Origin: Erinaceus europaeus
Lineage: Eukaryota; Chordata; Mammalia; Eulipotyphla; Erinaceidae
Assembly: GCF_950295315.1 (NCBI RefSeq)
Contig: NC_080164.1
Coordinates: 15,058,427 to 15,122,426, forward strand
Length of the DNA: 64,000 nt
Reading direction: 5' to 3'
This document shows, in pieces, positions 23,250-33,410 of the stretch (positions are counted from its first letter, which is position 1; every line of letters begins with the position of its first letter). The translations under genes were made by a program, and so were the position numbers. Below the pieces are notes generated by a model. It ran no database searches. It was not told the DNA's origin and saw only the letters and a list, made by a program, of their open reading frames with translations.

Positions 23250-23444
23250 TTATTGTTTTTATTTATTATTGGATAGACAGAGAGAAATGGAGAGGGAGGG
23301 GGAAGATAGAGAGATGGAGAGAGAGACACCTGCAACCCTGCTTCACCACTCATGGAGATTTCCCCGTACAGGTGGGAACCAGGGGCTTGAACCTGGGTCC
23401 TTGTGCCCTGTAATGTCAGCACTTAACCAGGAGTGCCACCGCTA
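23250..23444 (-). mobile_element. SINE-B
   Basis: TTTATTATTGGATAGACAGA, GGTGGGAACCAGGGGCTTG and CCAGGAGTGCCACCGCT, inverted. Confidence 0.82.
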
Positions 23445-23751
23445 GATTGTCTGTCTTAAAAATGATGGGGTAGCTATATCTTCTGCTTGCTTAGCAATTT
23501 CAGTTCAACTCAACAAGTACTTAAAAGCCGGCTGGCTGTCTACTTAACCAGCACCGTGAGCTTGATGCTGCGGGCATCTGAGGGAAGTATGGGAGACATG
23601 CTTTCTGTCTTCAAAGAGCTTACAGAGCTGGTCATGTCACTCACCCTTCTTAAACCCTTCTGGGCTTCCCCTTGCTCTGAAAATTAATGATCATAATCAA
23701 AGCAGTGGTAATAGGCAACACACATGGAGCTAATAGTATATGCTAGGAATT

Positions 23752-23825
23752 ATGCCAGGTGTATTGTATAAGTACCGCGCGTTAACCGATTGCGCCACTG
23801 GAGCTCTAATGCCAGGTGTATTGTA
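23752..23825. repeat. Target-site duplication pair around the tRNA half
   Basis: Two identical 17-bp copies (23752-23768, 23809-23825) separated by only 40 bp. The length fits target-primed reverse transcription. Confidence 0.93.
23769..23808 (-). pseudogene. 5' half of tRNA-Ile(UAU), tailless retropseudogene
   Basis: On the reverse strand the 40-bp insert reads TAGA then GCTCCAGTGGCGCAATCGGT and continues to CGCGCGGTACTTA. This follows nuclear tRNA-Ile(UAU) from base 1 (acceptor strand GCTCCAG, D arm with A box TGGCGCAATCGG, then the 5' anticodon stem) and stops within the anticodon loop. I recall one substitution (TTAACGC for TTAGCGC). There is no T arm, no acceptor 3' strand and no A tail. 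A perfect 17-bp duplication, ATGCCAGGTGTATTGTA, lies at 23752-23768 and 23809-23825. It is an L1-type insertion of a truncated tRNA, not a functional tRNA gene. Confidence 0.85.
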
Positions 23826-25073
23826 CACTACCACTCTTTTTTTTTTAACCCTTACAAAACCCAGGAGACAATTATTGTCATTATCGTATTTTGCAAATGA
23901 GGAAATAAAAACTTAGACAACTTAAACTGCTGTTAAGTACCTTGTCTCTGGTTACGTGGCCAGCGACTGACAGCGGAAGTTTGAGCTCCTCCTTTAAGCA
24001 ATATGCCATGCTCTTTATCTCTAGAACTCTTGTGATCTGGACTGGGCCTCATCTTAAGCCAAACTGAACTTGTAAGGTTTGGACTTGATGTTTTTACTCT
24101 CTTTAGACCTTTGACAGCAACCTTCTACTAAAATTTGACAAACCGTAAGGCTTGGGTGTCACCTGATGTTCCTCTTTAACACCGCACCTTGGCCCCTGGT
24201 ATTGCAGTGACCCATTTCCTTCTGTTGGTTTCCGGCTATTTCAGGACTATGTCTAAGTTACTCCAAGTCCCCAGGACACAGCACATTGTTATCTAGCATG
24301 AGAATTTAGCTCATAGCGGCATTAATCTTTATGAATGCAATACAAATCAAAATAAAGTGGCGTGATGAGAAGGAAATTCTAAGTGGTCCAAAATAATACA
24401 AAATTCCTTTTCCACGGGGGTGGGGTCGGGGGTGGCTAGGTGTTCATATCAGCCTTTCCTTCAGTTTGGGCTTTACTTGAATACATAGGCTCAAATTCCC
24501 TGCCCACATTTATTAATTGCTTCATTTGGAGATGATTTCCCTGGTCCCATTCTGAAATCATTTGCAGACACCTCACCATTTCATTATGGTTCGCTCCTTG
24601 CTTGCTGTCATTTCTGTTTGCCTGTGCTGTCCATTTAACCACCTTTCCTTTCACTCTATAGTGGCTCCCAGCACTTCATTATTTGATAAAATTTAGTGGC
24701 AAAACAGATCTGGGAGTCCCACCGAAGGAATCCAGTTTATTTCCTCTGTTGATACTCAGAATCATGGGTGTAAACAGCTCAGAATTTAAGCTGAATCTGT
24801 GAAGCAAGTCTACTCTCAGTAGTTCCCTCAAAAGAAAGTCTGATGCTCTCTGACATCTGTCACACTGCAGAGCTGTACTTTTCTAAAATCTTTTATCCAT
24901 CAAAACGTGCTACTCATTGTTTCCTGTTGCATTTTTAAAATTTTGGTGTGCAATTTGTCTCAATATCTGTCTGCATTTACTTGCTGTGGAAACTGGAAAA
25001 TAAAGTTTGAATAAGTAAGATGCTACAGATTCCTCAGTAATGTAAGAGTTAAAAGATGAAGGCGGAATGTAAG

Positions 25074-25551
25074 ATGTCCTCTTAGAATTGGTATCCTGGG
25101 ATGTGTATCACCCAGTAGTAGTACTTTGTTTCATGTCCTCTTAGAATTTGTATCCTGGGATGTGTATCACCCAGTTGTACTTTGTTTCATGTCCTCTTAG
25201 AATTTGTATCCTGGGATGTGTATCACCCAGTAGTACTTTGTTTCATGTCCTCTTAGAATTTGTATCCTGGGATGTGTATCACCCAGTAGTACTTTGTTTC
25301 ATGTCCTCTTAGAATTTGTATCCTGGGATGTGTATCACCCAGTAGTACTTTGTTTCATGTCCTCTTAGAATTTGTATCCTGGGATGTGTATCACCCAGTA
25401 GTACTTTGTTTCATGTCCTCTTAGAATTTGTATCCTGGGATGTGTATCACCCAGTAGTACTTTGTTTCATGTCCTCTTAGAATTTGTATCCTGGGATGTG
25501 TATCACCCAGTAGTACTTTGTTTCGTGTCCTCTTAGAATTTGTATCCTGGG
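25074..25551. repeat. 56-bp minisatellite, about 8.5 units
   Basis: Units start at 25074, 25133, 25189, 25245, 25301, 25357, 25413, 25469 and 25525 (last interrupted). Each carries GTCCTCTTAGAATTTGTATC, CTGGGATGTGTATCACCCAG and TAGTACTTTGTTTC. Units 3-8 are essentially identical. Unit 1 has an extra TAG triplet. The end of the last unit, slightly diverged, resumes after the SINE at 25831-25880. Confidence 0.97.
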
Positions 25552-25830
25552 GGGAGTTGGGCTGTAGCGCAGCGGGTTAAGCGCAGGTGGCGCAAAGCAC
25601 AAGGACTGGCATAAGGATCCCGGTTCAAACCCCGGCTCCCCACCTGCAGGAGAGTCGCTTCACAGGTGGTGAAGCAGGTCTGCAGGTGTCTATCTTTCTC
25701 TCCTCCTCTCTGTCTTCCCCTCCTCTCTCCATTTCTCTCTGTCCTATCCAACAACGACGACAACAATAATAACTACAACAATAAAACAAGGGCAACAAAA
25801 GGGAATAAATAAATAAAATAAAATAAAGAA
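25552..25830 (+). mobile_element. SINE-A (short) inserted in the minisatellite
   Basis: Full near-consensus copy. AGAATTTGTATCCTGGG at 25535-25551 repeats at 25831-25847 and is a true target-site duplication drawn from the minisatellite unit. Confidence 0.93.
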
Positions 25831-25979
25831 AGAATTTGTATCCTGGGATGTGTATCAGCCAGTAGTACTTAGTTTCATGTAGATGAGGGCTGTTGCTTAC
25901 TTGACTTGCTTCTTTTCAGTTTATGATGTTGTGTAGATTATTCTTTTTTTTAAATTTTTTAAAAATGCTTATTTTATAC

Positions 25980-26201
25980 TTTTTAGGCTTTTTATTTTTA
26001 TTTATTTGGTATTGGATAGAGAGAAATTGAGAGAGAAGGAGGAAAATAGAGAGTAAGACAGACACCTGCAGACCTGCTTCACCGCCTGTGAAGCGACTCC
26101 CATGCAGGTGGGGAGCCGGGGGCTCGAACCGGGATCCTAACGGGTCCTTGCGCTTTGCACCACATGCACTTAACCTGCTGCTGCGCTACCGCCTGACTCC
26201 C
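25980..26201 (-). mobile_element. SINE-A, 3'-shortened
   Basis: Lacks most of the ACAACAATAA-type tail; from TTGGATAGAGAGAAATTGAG to ACCGCCTGACTCCC. Flanks near 25925 and 26205 share TTGTGTAGATTATTCTT with changes. Confidence 0.83.
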
Positions 26202-26229
26202 TTTATGTTGTGTAAATTATTCTTACTCT

Positions 26230-26555
26230 AAGTTTTTTTTTTACAAAGAAACCTTTTTTTTCTTTATTGAGGGATTAATGCTTTACAATTGACAGTAAAT
26301 ACAGTAGTTGGCACATACATACCATTTCCCAGTTTTCCACATAATAGTACAACCCCCACTAGGTCCTCTGCCATCCTGTTCCAGGACCTGAACCCTCCCC
26401 CCACCCCCCACCCACCCCAAAATCGTTTACTTTGGTGCAATACCCCAACTCCAGTCCAAATTCTGCTTTGTGTTTTCTCTTCTGATCTTGTTTTTTCAAC
26501 TTCTGCCCGTGAGTGAGATCCTCCCATATTCATCCTTCTGAGAACCTGGTATTTT
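26230..26555 (-). mobile_element. L1 3' UTR, antisense
   Basis: CTTTATTGAGGGATTAATGC, CCCCCACTAGGTCCTCTGCC, GCCCGTGAGTGAGATCC and CCATATTCATCCTTCTG match the L1 copy at 50311 in the same orientation. Confidence 0.78.
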
Positions 26556-27227
26556 AATTGTTGTCTGTTAGGAGCCTTTCCACCAGCTTTCTACAAATAC
26601 TCTCTCCCCCCCCCCCCCCCATTTTAGGTTCTTTTTTTGGCTACTACTTTTGTGAATACAGTCAAGTGATTTTGATGACTGTTTTTTTTTAAGGCATAGG
26701 TCTATTTGTGGCTAATATTTCTCATGTTAATTTGATACTATAAAATTTCATCTTCCAGTAATACTAAGCAGTCTTTGTGTGAGTGTTACAGAAAGTATGT
26801 TGCCTTGTAACTTGACTGGATAAGTCAGGGTTAATAACTAGAAATCAAAAAATGAACATTATTCTCTCATTACATTTGAATGAATGCAAAGTACTAAGTG
26901 TTTGCACATTAGCCTTTGTTCTCATTATTTGCTTAAGATGAGTCGTTTGATTTTATTTGTTACAATCATGAGAATTTAAAAGCCTTTTTATTTTTTAGAA
27001 CAATATACATATTTACACATATAAAAGACATTGTTCCTCTGTATCTTTGTCCCTAATGATGTATTATTTTTATTTTTATCTTTGAATGGATACTGTATTC
27101 TTTTTAATAAAGGCAAACTAATTTCCTATTATAAAAATCAGGACTTTATCAGATTCCTAACTATAGTTAACTCTAATATTGGCTGCTTTGCTTACTTTTA
27201 ACAGAAAGCATTTGAAAATTCAGATTT

Positions 27228-27392
27228 GGGGGTCCAGGGAGATAACCCAGCCCACTGGACCAGCAGTTGTCATGCCTCAGCCCCCAGAGGCTGCAGGTTC
27301 AAGCCCTGTCTCCTCCTCATGCCGAAGCTCAGCAGTGCTCTGTCATGCCCCCCCCACACACACACACACCGTCTCTCATAGTAAAAGAGAAA
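27228..27392 (+). mobile_element. SINE-C
   Basis: GGGGGTCCAGGGAGATAACC, GGTTCAAGCCCTGTCTCC and AAGCTCAGCAGTGCTCTG, with a short (CA)n insert at 27356-27370. Confidence 0.68.
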
Positions 27393-27693
27393 TTTCGGGG
27401 TTTTCTGATTCACGGAGTTAGTGTTTCAGGCATAAAATAATTCCAGTACGCATCTGCCATTGACCTCATCTGTGATAACAATGTCTTTATGTACTTGAGC
27501 CAGAAATATTTTCTGCACTTTGGCATTTTGTAATATCTTTTTCAGATGTGGCTTTAAATTGCTTTCTAAATCTGGTTTTTCTGGATTAAAAAAAGGGGGG
27601 CCCCTCTCTAAATGTGTAAACATTAAATACTTGTTCAGAGAAGGAAATATGGTGATAGGAATGCACACTAACTGGATTTACTTTGTGTAACAG

Positions 27694-27860
27694 CACTGAA
27701 AAGAGGCGCAGGGAACAAGAAAATAAATATTTAGAAGAGCTAGCTGAGTTATTATCTGCCAACATCAGCGACATCGACAGCTTGAGTGTAAAGCCAGACA
27801 AATGCAAGATTTTGAAGAAAACAGTCGATCAGATACAACTAATGAAGAGAATGGAACAAG
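27694..27860 (+). CDS. NCOA1: NCOA1 coding exon 2 (bHLH, residues 30-86)
   Basis: The acceptor is TTTGTGTAACAG before 27694 and the donor GTAAAAACC follows 27860. The frame opens [20 protein letters not shown] and ends LMKRMEQ. It contains the basic region (KRRREQENK), helix 1 with an LXXLL motif (LAELL, residues 46-50), the loop around [12 protein letters not shown] and helix 2 ([15 protein letters not shown]). The 167-nt exon carries almost the whole bHLH domain, which in p160 coactivators contributes to protein contacts and not to classical E-box binding. Codon 86 (Glu) is split G|AG with the next exon. Confidence 0.98.
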
Positions 27861-28429
27861 GTAAAAACCAGACAAAAATTTTAAATTTACATTTGTTGTA
27901 TGTAATTTTTTTTTTCTGTTTAGAAATTACATAGTAATAAGTCAGAAAGGGAAGGAGAAATATAAATAATCTCGTATGTGGGATATGATGAAACAAAACA
28001 AAGGAGCAGGCAAAAGCAAGACTTGGCTTTGCGTGCAGAACAGAGTTGCTGGGGGTGTGGGGGGACATGTGGCACCGAGCGGAGGGACTCAGTAAATGGA
28101 GAGGCGTTTGATATTTTAGTGAGGGCTGTGGTGGGACAACTCACTTTTGAAGAGGTGCTGAAAAGTACTCCTGAGAATATACAGGAACGTAAAGCAGAAT
28201 TACATCAGTTAAAATATTGCATGGCACTTAATGATTTTATTAAGGAAATGTTTTTATTTAAACACTACTAATTCTAGAAAGTGAAGCTGAGAGCCTTCCT
28301 ATTGGAACAAATTAGCTTATGAAGTTAACTTGAAAACTGATTGGGGGGGGGACAAAGTTATGGGGCACAGTATCACAGGGGACAAATCCCAAGTCGCAGT
28401 ATATGAGGTGGATACAAATCTCCAGGAGG

Positions 28430-28703
28430 GAAAGTCGGGCGGTAGCACAGCGGGTTAAGCGCACATGGTGTAAAGCGCAAGGAGCGGCTTAAGGATCCTG
28501 GTTCGAGCCCCCGGCTCCCCACCTGCAGGGGAGTCACTTCACAGGCGGTGAAGCAGGTCTGCAGTTGCCTTTCTCTCCCCCCTCTCTGTCTTCCCCTCCT
28601 CTCTCCATTTCTCTCTGTCCTAACAACAACAACATCAATAACATCAACAATAGCTACAGTAAAAGAGAAAAACAGCAAGGGCAACAAAGGGAATATATAT
28701 AAA
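28430..28703 (+). mobile_element. SINE-A (short) with perfect target-site duplication
   Basis: ACAAATCTCCAGGAGG at 28414-28429 repeats at 28704-28719. Promoter boxes are intact (TAGCACAGCGG, GGTTCGAGCCC). Confidence 0.93.
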
Positions 28704-29459
28704 ACAAATCTCCAGGAGGACTATTTAATTTCTTTAGGGGGAAAATTGGAAAACACACATATCTTGAGATGAGTTTTGTGATGACTTAAACTCCACAGAA
28801 AGACGAAACCATGATAAATACAGATTACATTATCATCAACCATTGTTATAATCAGTAAAAAGAAAAATCACAAATGATCGTAGACAAATATATAGCCATA
28901 GTGACACATGTTAAATATTGAGGCCTCTCCGCATTGTTGTAATAAGTTGGAAGATGGTGAGATCTGTGTGGGGGAGGTTGATACAAGTTAAATTCTTGCC
29001 TTTCACGATTACATGTCACTAGACTATATCTGACATGGACGCAGCCAGGATCTGACAAGTAGGCGACGTGCCTGTTGAGTTACTCAGACTGTTTTAGTCG
29101 GGATACCGGCTCAGCTGGTGGAACAGGAGACAGTGGCTTTAACAAGACCGTCAAGGCCTGTGTCAGAGGTCCGGACTCCTTTCCTCTGGTTTGTTGTGCC
29201 GGACTGTGACCATTAGCCATGGGGCATGAGGGCTCACTCTGTCACCTCTCGGCCAACAAAAACGGAGAGGGAGAAAGCTAGAAAGCATACTTCTTTCCTT
29301 GTAAGGCATGCTCACATCCCTCAGACCACAGATTAATGACACAGCCACTCCTGCCTTAGATTGACCTTAAATTTCAAGTGTTTTGCTGTTCACACATAAA
29401 TATTTCATCTATTTGGACTTGGTGGTTTATGTTATTTTATAACTTGTTAAAAAAAAAAA

Positions 29460-29805
29460 AAACTGCCCCAGCAGGGAAGCAATTACAGAAGCCAGACCTT
29501 CCACCTTCTACACCCCATAATGACCCTGGGTCCATACTCTTCAGAGGGATAAAGAATAGGAAAGCTATTAGAAGGGGATGGCATATGGAATTCTGGTGGT
29601 GGGAATTTTGTGGAATTGTACCTCTTTTATCCTATTTTTCTTCGGTATTTCCTTCTTATAAATAACAATTTAAAAAAAAATAGGAAAGCTATCGGAGGTG
29701 ATAGGATATGGAATCCTGGTGGTAGGAATTTTCTGGAATTGTACCCCTCTTATCCTATGTTTTTTTTCAGTGTTTCACTTTTATAAATAAAAATAAAATA
29801 AACTG
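29460..29805 (+). mobile_element. Retroposon H 3' end with repeated terminus
   Basis: 29460-29677 ends TTATAAATAACAATTTAAAA. Then 29678-29805 repeats the last 125 bp (TAGGAAAGCTATCGGAGG to TTTATAAATAAAAATAAA) with about ten differences. Confidence 0.78.
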
Positions 29806-29884
29806 CCTTAATGTTATTGCCCCAGGCAATGACGAGGGAAGTACATTTTAGAATTAAATGAGAAGTTCTTGTGTCATAATAATA

Positions 29885-30205
29885 AAAAGATAAATAACCT
29901 ACTTAAAATCTAGGCAAAGACTTGAGTGCAGCCTTCTGAAGAAGGCATACAGATGGCCAGTGAACACATGAAAAACAGATTTAATATCATTAACTATCAG
30001 AAAAAATGTAAATCAAAACCACAATGATACCTCAAAACCCACCAGAATGACTGCAGTCAAAAAGCCAAGTAACGGAAGTGTCAGTGAAGATGGAAGAACT
30101 GGAGCTCTGCTGGAAGGAGTGTACAATTGTGTAGTTACTTTGGAAACAGTCCATAAAATGTTAAGTGAGGGTATATTCGGTTGTGGGACACATCATGACT
30201 TGTTT
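29885..30205 (+). mobile_element. Ancient L1 ORF2 3' region, part 1
   Basis: GAACACATGAAAAACAG, TCAAAACCACAATGATACC and CTGGAAGGAGTGTACAATTG are L1 ORF2 words in sense order. The match resumes at about 30575. Confidence 0.78.
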
Positions 30206-30329
30206 TTCCTTTTTTTAATTTTGAGATCCTTTCCCTAATTTCTGATCTGCCTTGATTCTACCCACTTGTGGCTGGGTGAGTTATTTAAGGAGTCATAGTT
30301 GTGGGAGAAGGTAGATTTTATCCTCAGTG

Positions 30330-30335
30330 TCTCTG

Positions 30336-30377
<42 letters not shown>

Positions 30378-30380
30378 AGA
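30330..30380. repeat. (TC)n(AC)n compound microsatellite
   Basis: CTCTCTCTCTCTCTC then ACACACACAC then AGAGAGAC; short and imperfect. Confidence 0.85.
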
Positions 30381-30387
30381 CAGAGAG

Positions 30388-30522
30388 AGAGATTTATTTA
30401 TTTATGAGAAAGATAAAGAACCAGACATCACTCTGAAACATGTACTACCAGGAATTGAACTCAGGACCTCATGCTTGAGAATCTAATGCTTTATCCGCCA
30501 TCCTACCTCTTGGACCACAAGA
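30388..30522 (-). mobile_element. SINE-C
   Basis: TTTATTTATTTATGAGAAAG, CAGGAATTGAACTCAGGACC and TTTATCCGCCATCCTACCTC, inverted. Confidence 0.68.
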
Positions 30523-30531
30523 CTTGTTTTT

Positions 30532-30573
30532 CATTGAAAAAGTGTCATCCTGACTTTTCCAACAACCCAATAG
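30532..30573. mobile_element. Half of a mariner-like palindromic MITE
   Basis: GACTTTTCCAACAACCCAATA matches the terminal inverted repeat of the complete palindrome at 32450. Only one arm is clear. Confidence 0.45.
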
Positions 30574-30574
30574 C

Positions 30575-30848
30575 TTATTACTCAGTAATACTCCCAGACA
30601 TATGCCCATGAGAGAGGAAAGCGAAGGCGCATACACACATCCCACATGAATCCACAAACAGCTGAAAATGAAAACAGCTCATATGCCTGTCAGCGGGCCA
30701 GTGGGTCAGGTGAGTTGTGCCCACGCAGTGCGAGCCTTCTGACCGGTGGGAAAGCATCAAATGCTAGCACAGACTGTGAGCCTGAATCTTGAGAACTTTA
30801 CGGTAAGCGAAAGAACGGAGTCACAGAGACCCACAGGGCGTGCTGCTC
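30575..30848 (+). mobile_element. Ancient L1, part 2
   Basis: CTCCCAGACATATGCCCATG, AAACAGCTCATATGCCTGTC and GAGAACTTTACGGTAAGCG continue the L1 of 29885 after intervening repeats. Confidence 0.65.
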
Positions 30849-30850
30849 CT

Positions 30851-31640
30851 TTTTTTTTTTTAATTTATTTTATTTATAAAAAGGAAACACTGATAAAACC
30901 ATAGGATAAGGGATACAACTCCACACAATTCCCACCACCTGAGCTCTGTCTCCCATCCCCTCTCCCGATAGCTTTCCTGTTCTTTATCCCTCTGGGAGTA
31001 TGGACCCAAGGTCATTGTGGCTTCTGTAATTGCTTCCCCGCTGAACATGGGCATTGACAGGTTGATCCATACTCCCAGCCTGTCTCTCTCTTTCCCTAGT
31101 GGGGCAGGGCTCCAGGACACATTGGTGGGGTTGTCTTTCCAGGGAAGTCTGGTTGGCATCATGCTAGCATCTGGAACCTGGTGGTGGTTGACTAATCATC
31201 AACCTAAAGGCAGGAGTAGTGCAGATGAAGAGTGGGGGGGGATGTCTCCATTTTGTAGCTAGTTAGTAGGCATATTTTAGTTATATTCCAAAGGATCTGT
31301 GGCTATACTAGTTTTTTGGTTTTTTTTTTCTTTCCCTGAGCCTGAAATCTGATATGCAAGTGGATCCAAGTTATTGTGTGGAGAGATGATGTCATGGCTG
31401 GAAAAACCAGAAAGCTAGATCAGGGAAGAGAGTAGCTCCCAAATATGGGAAAGGTGTATAAATATTGTTGACTGTAAACCCCATTGATTTGATGAAGAAG
31501 GGCAAGAGACTGGCATACTTTAACGATGACTCTTTAGTCACTATCAGGCCACCCCATCAGCTGGGGCCCTAGTCGGGGAGTCCTGAGATTCCCAAACAGA
31601 CATAATGGGCCTAGACCTCAAATACATAGGTCTGCAAAAA
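30851..31640 (-). mobile_element. Retroposon H with 5' inversion
   Basis: 30851-31493 runs antisense from the A-tail complement to TGACTGTAAACCCCATTGAT. At 31494 the sequence switches strand: 31494-31640 contains CTGGGGCCCTAGTCGGGGAG and GACATAATGGGCCTAGACCT, the reverse complement of the family's 5' part as seen at 51880-51957. Such a 5' inversion is the product of twin priming in L1-driven insertion. Confidence 0.75.
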
Positions 31641-31744
31641 TTGAAAACTAGGATGCTCTTGTGTGTCCATGAGGAAGCAGAAAATCCCAAACCTTTGTAT
31701 TTAACTATTACTGAACAGTTGTATTTATTGTATTTTAACATTTA

Positions 31745-32445
31745 TGCTGAAAATGCACAGATCCTATGACCTGGCAATTTCACTTCTAATATTTACCCTA
31801 TTAAAATTTAAAAAGTCACTCATATACAAAGGAAGAAATACTGGAAGTAATTATTACAGCATGTTATGTAGTAGTCAAAAGCTGTATTAGTAGGGGCCTA
31901 GGGACTGTGGGTTATTCATGGTGTAATAATACACAGTGGTTCCAATGAATGAGTCAGATCTTTATTTCTCAGGGTAGTTAAATCTCAGGCATAATACTGA
32001 GCATAAAAATAATTTGAGAGGGGGTCGGGCGGTGGCGCAGTGGGTTAAGCGCATGTGGCGCAAAGCGCAGGGACCAGCGTAAGGATCCCGGTTCGAGCCC
32101 CCGGCTCCCCACCTGCAGGGGAGTCACTTCACAGATGGTGAAGCAGGTCTGCAGGTGTCTGTCTTTCTCTCCCCCCTCTGTCTTCCCCTCCTCTCTCCAT
32201 TTCTCTCTGTCCTATCCAACAACGAATTGCATCAACAAGGGCAATAATAATAACCACAACGAAGCTACAACAAGGGCAACAAAAGGGGGGAAAAATGGCC
32301 TCCAGGAGCGGTGGATTCATGGTGCAGGCACCGAGCCCAGCAATAACCCTGGAGGAGGAAAAAAAATAATAATAATTTGAGAAACTGTATTTATGTTAAC
32401 TCAAAAACAAAACAGCAATATGCTATTGATGAAATCATATCGATG
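31745..32445 (+). mobile_element. Ancient L1 remnant split by SINE-A (long)
   Basis: CCTATGACCTGGCAATTTCA, TAGTAGTCAAAAGCTG and GTGTAATAATACACAGTGG are L1 3' words. The continuation lies at 32383-32445. Confidence 0.65.
32020..32370 (+). mobile_element. SINE-A (long) with target-site duplication
   Basis: Intact head (TGGCGCAGTGGG, GGTTCGAGCCC) and the long 3' module CTCCAGGAGCGGTGGATTC. AATAATTTGAGA at 32008-32019 repeats at 32371-32382. Confidence 0.92.
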
Positions 32446-32449
32446 TGTG

Positions 32450-32519
32450 TTGGATTGTTGGAAAAGTCATGACACATTTTTGCAGAGAAAAATCAGCCAT
32501 GACTTTTCTGACAAGCCAA
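32450..32519. mobile_element. Palindromic MITE, mariner-like
   Basis: A 70-bp element. The left arm TTGGATTGTTGGAAAAGTCA pairs with the reverse complement of the right arm (TTGGCTTGTCAGAAAAGTCA on the other strand). The centre ATTTTTGCAGAGAAAAAT is nearly symmetrical too. TA follows the right end. Size and palindromic plan resemble MADE1-type mariner derivatives; the parent is unidentified. Confidence 0.7.
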
Positions 32520-32540
32520 TAATTAAGGTATAAAACATGG

Positions 32541-32760
32541 CTGGGGGTGTGGATCGACCTACCAACACCCATGTCCAGTGGAGAAGCAATTACAGAAGCC
32601 AGACCTCCCACCTTTGGTCCGTGTTCCCAAAGCTTCCATTGGGGAAGCTTCCATTGGAAGGGATGGGATATGGCACTCTGGTGCTTGGAGTTGTATGAAT
32701 TGTACCCCTCTTATCCCACAGCCCTGTCTGACAGGATTAAATCACTAATAATAGTAATAA
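32541..32760 (+). mobile_element. Retroposon H 3' end, variant terminus
   Basis: GATCGACCTACCAACACCC, GAAGCAATTACAGAAGCCAG and TGTACCCCTCTTATCCCAC, then ATTAAATCACTAATAA in place of the usual TTTATAAATAAA. GAAGCTTCCATTGG is duplicated at about 32635-32660. Confidence 0.72.
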
Positions 32761-32787
32761 TAATAATGAGAAGCTGAAAAATAAGAA

Positions 32788-32990
32788 AACACAAAACAGA
32801 ACTTGAACTGGGTTTAGCGAATTGCACCAAAGTAAACGACCCCGGGGGAGGGGGTGTCCTGGAATCTGATGGCAGAGAAAGACCTAGAGAGGGTTGAATT
32901 GTTACATGGAAAACTGAGAAATGCTACACATGTACAAACTACTGTATTTTCCTGTTGACTATAAATCACTAATCATGGTCTAAAAAAAGT
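32788..32990 (+). mobile_element. L1 3' UTR, sense
   Basis: GAACTTGAACTGGGTTTAGC, CACCAAAGTAAACGACC, GGAAAACTGAGAAATGC and GTTGACTATAAATCACTAAT are the reverse complement of the 26230 and 50311 copies. Confidence 0.78.
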
Positions 32991-32998
32991 ATGAGATG

Positions 32999-33270
32999 GG
33001 AGTCGGGCGGTAGTACAGCAGGTTAAACACAGGTGCTGCAAAGTGCAAGGACCAGCGTAAGGATCCCGGTTCGAGCCCCCGGCTCCCCACCTGGTGGTGA
33101 AAGCAGATCTGCAGGTGTCTGTCTTTCTCTCCCCTCTCTGTCTTCCCCTCCTCTCTCCATTTCTCTCTGTCCTATCCAACAACAACAATAATAACTACAG
33201 CAATAAAAAAAAAAAAAAAAACAAGGGCAACAAAAGGGAATAAATAAATAAATTTTAAAAAAATTTTTTA
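32999..33270 (+). mobile_element. SINE-A (short), internal 20-bp loss
   Basis: CCCCACCTGGTGGTGAAAGC lacks the usual CAGGGGAGTCGCTTCACA block. AAAGTATGAGA occurs at both flanks. Confidence 0.9.
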
Positions 33271-33304
33271 AAGTATGAGACATACTTAAAAATGATCATG
33301 GCAA

Positions 33305-33410
33305 GGGCTAGAAGGACAGTATAATGATTATTCATTGACATTCATGACTGAGACTGCCCCAGCACCACCATGAGTCAGAGCTAAGCAGTGCTCTGGTGAA
33401 AAAAAAAAGT
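33305..33410 (+). mobile_element. SINE-C
   Basis: GGGCTAGAAGGACAGTATA, CAGCACCACCATGAGTCAG and GCTAAGCAGTGCTCTGGTG. Confidence 0.7.

Larger units (their letters stand above)
20107..27693 (+). other. NCOA1 intron between coding exons 1 and 2
   Basis: 7,587 bp. Named contents: SINEs, a tRNA half at 23769, a 56-bp minisatellite at 25074, and an antisense L1 3' end at 26230. The stretches 20107-21325, 21455-23025, 23450-23750, 23830-25070, 26660-27225 and 27395-27693 show no recognisable gene or repeat. Confidence 0.9.

Noticed and set aside
25074..25551. CRISPR-like array
   Set aside because: The units are contiguous 56-bp tandem repeats without unique spacers, in a vertebrate intron.
27978..28271. 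97-codon frame after coding exon 2
   Set aside because: No recognisable domain, no splice context or promoter; it lies in an intron and reads like chance.
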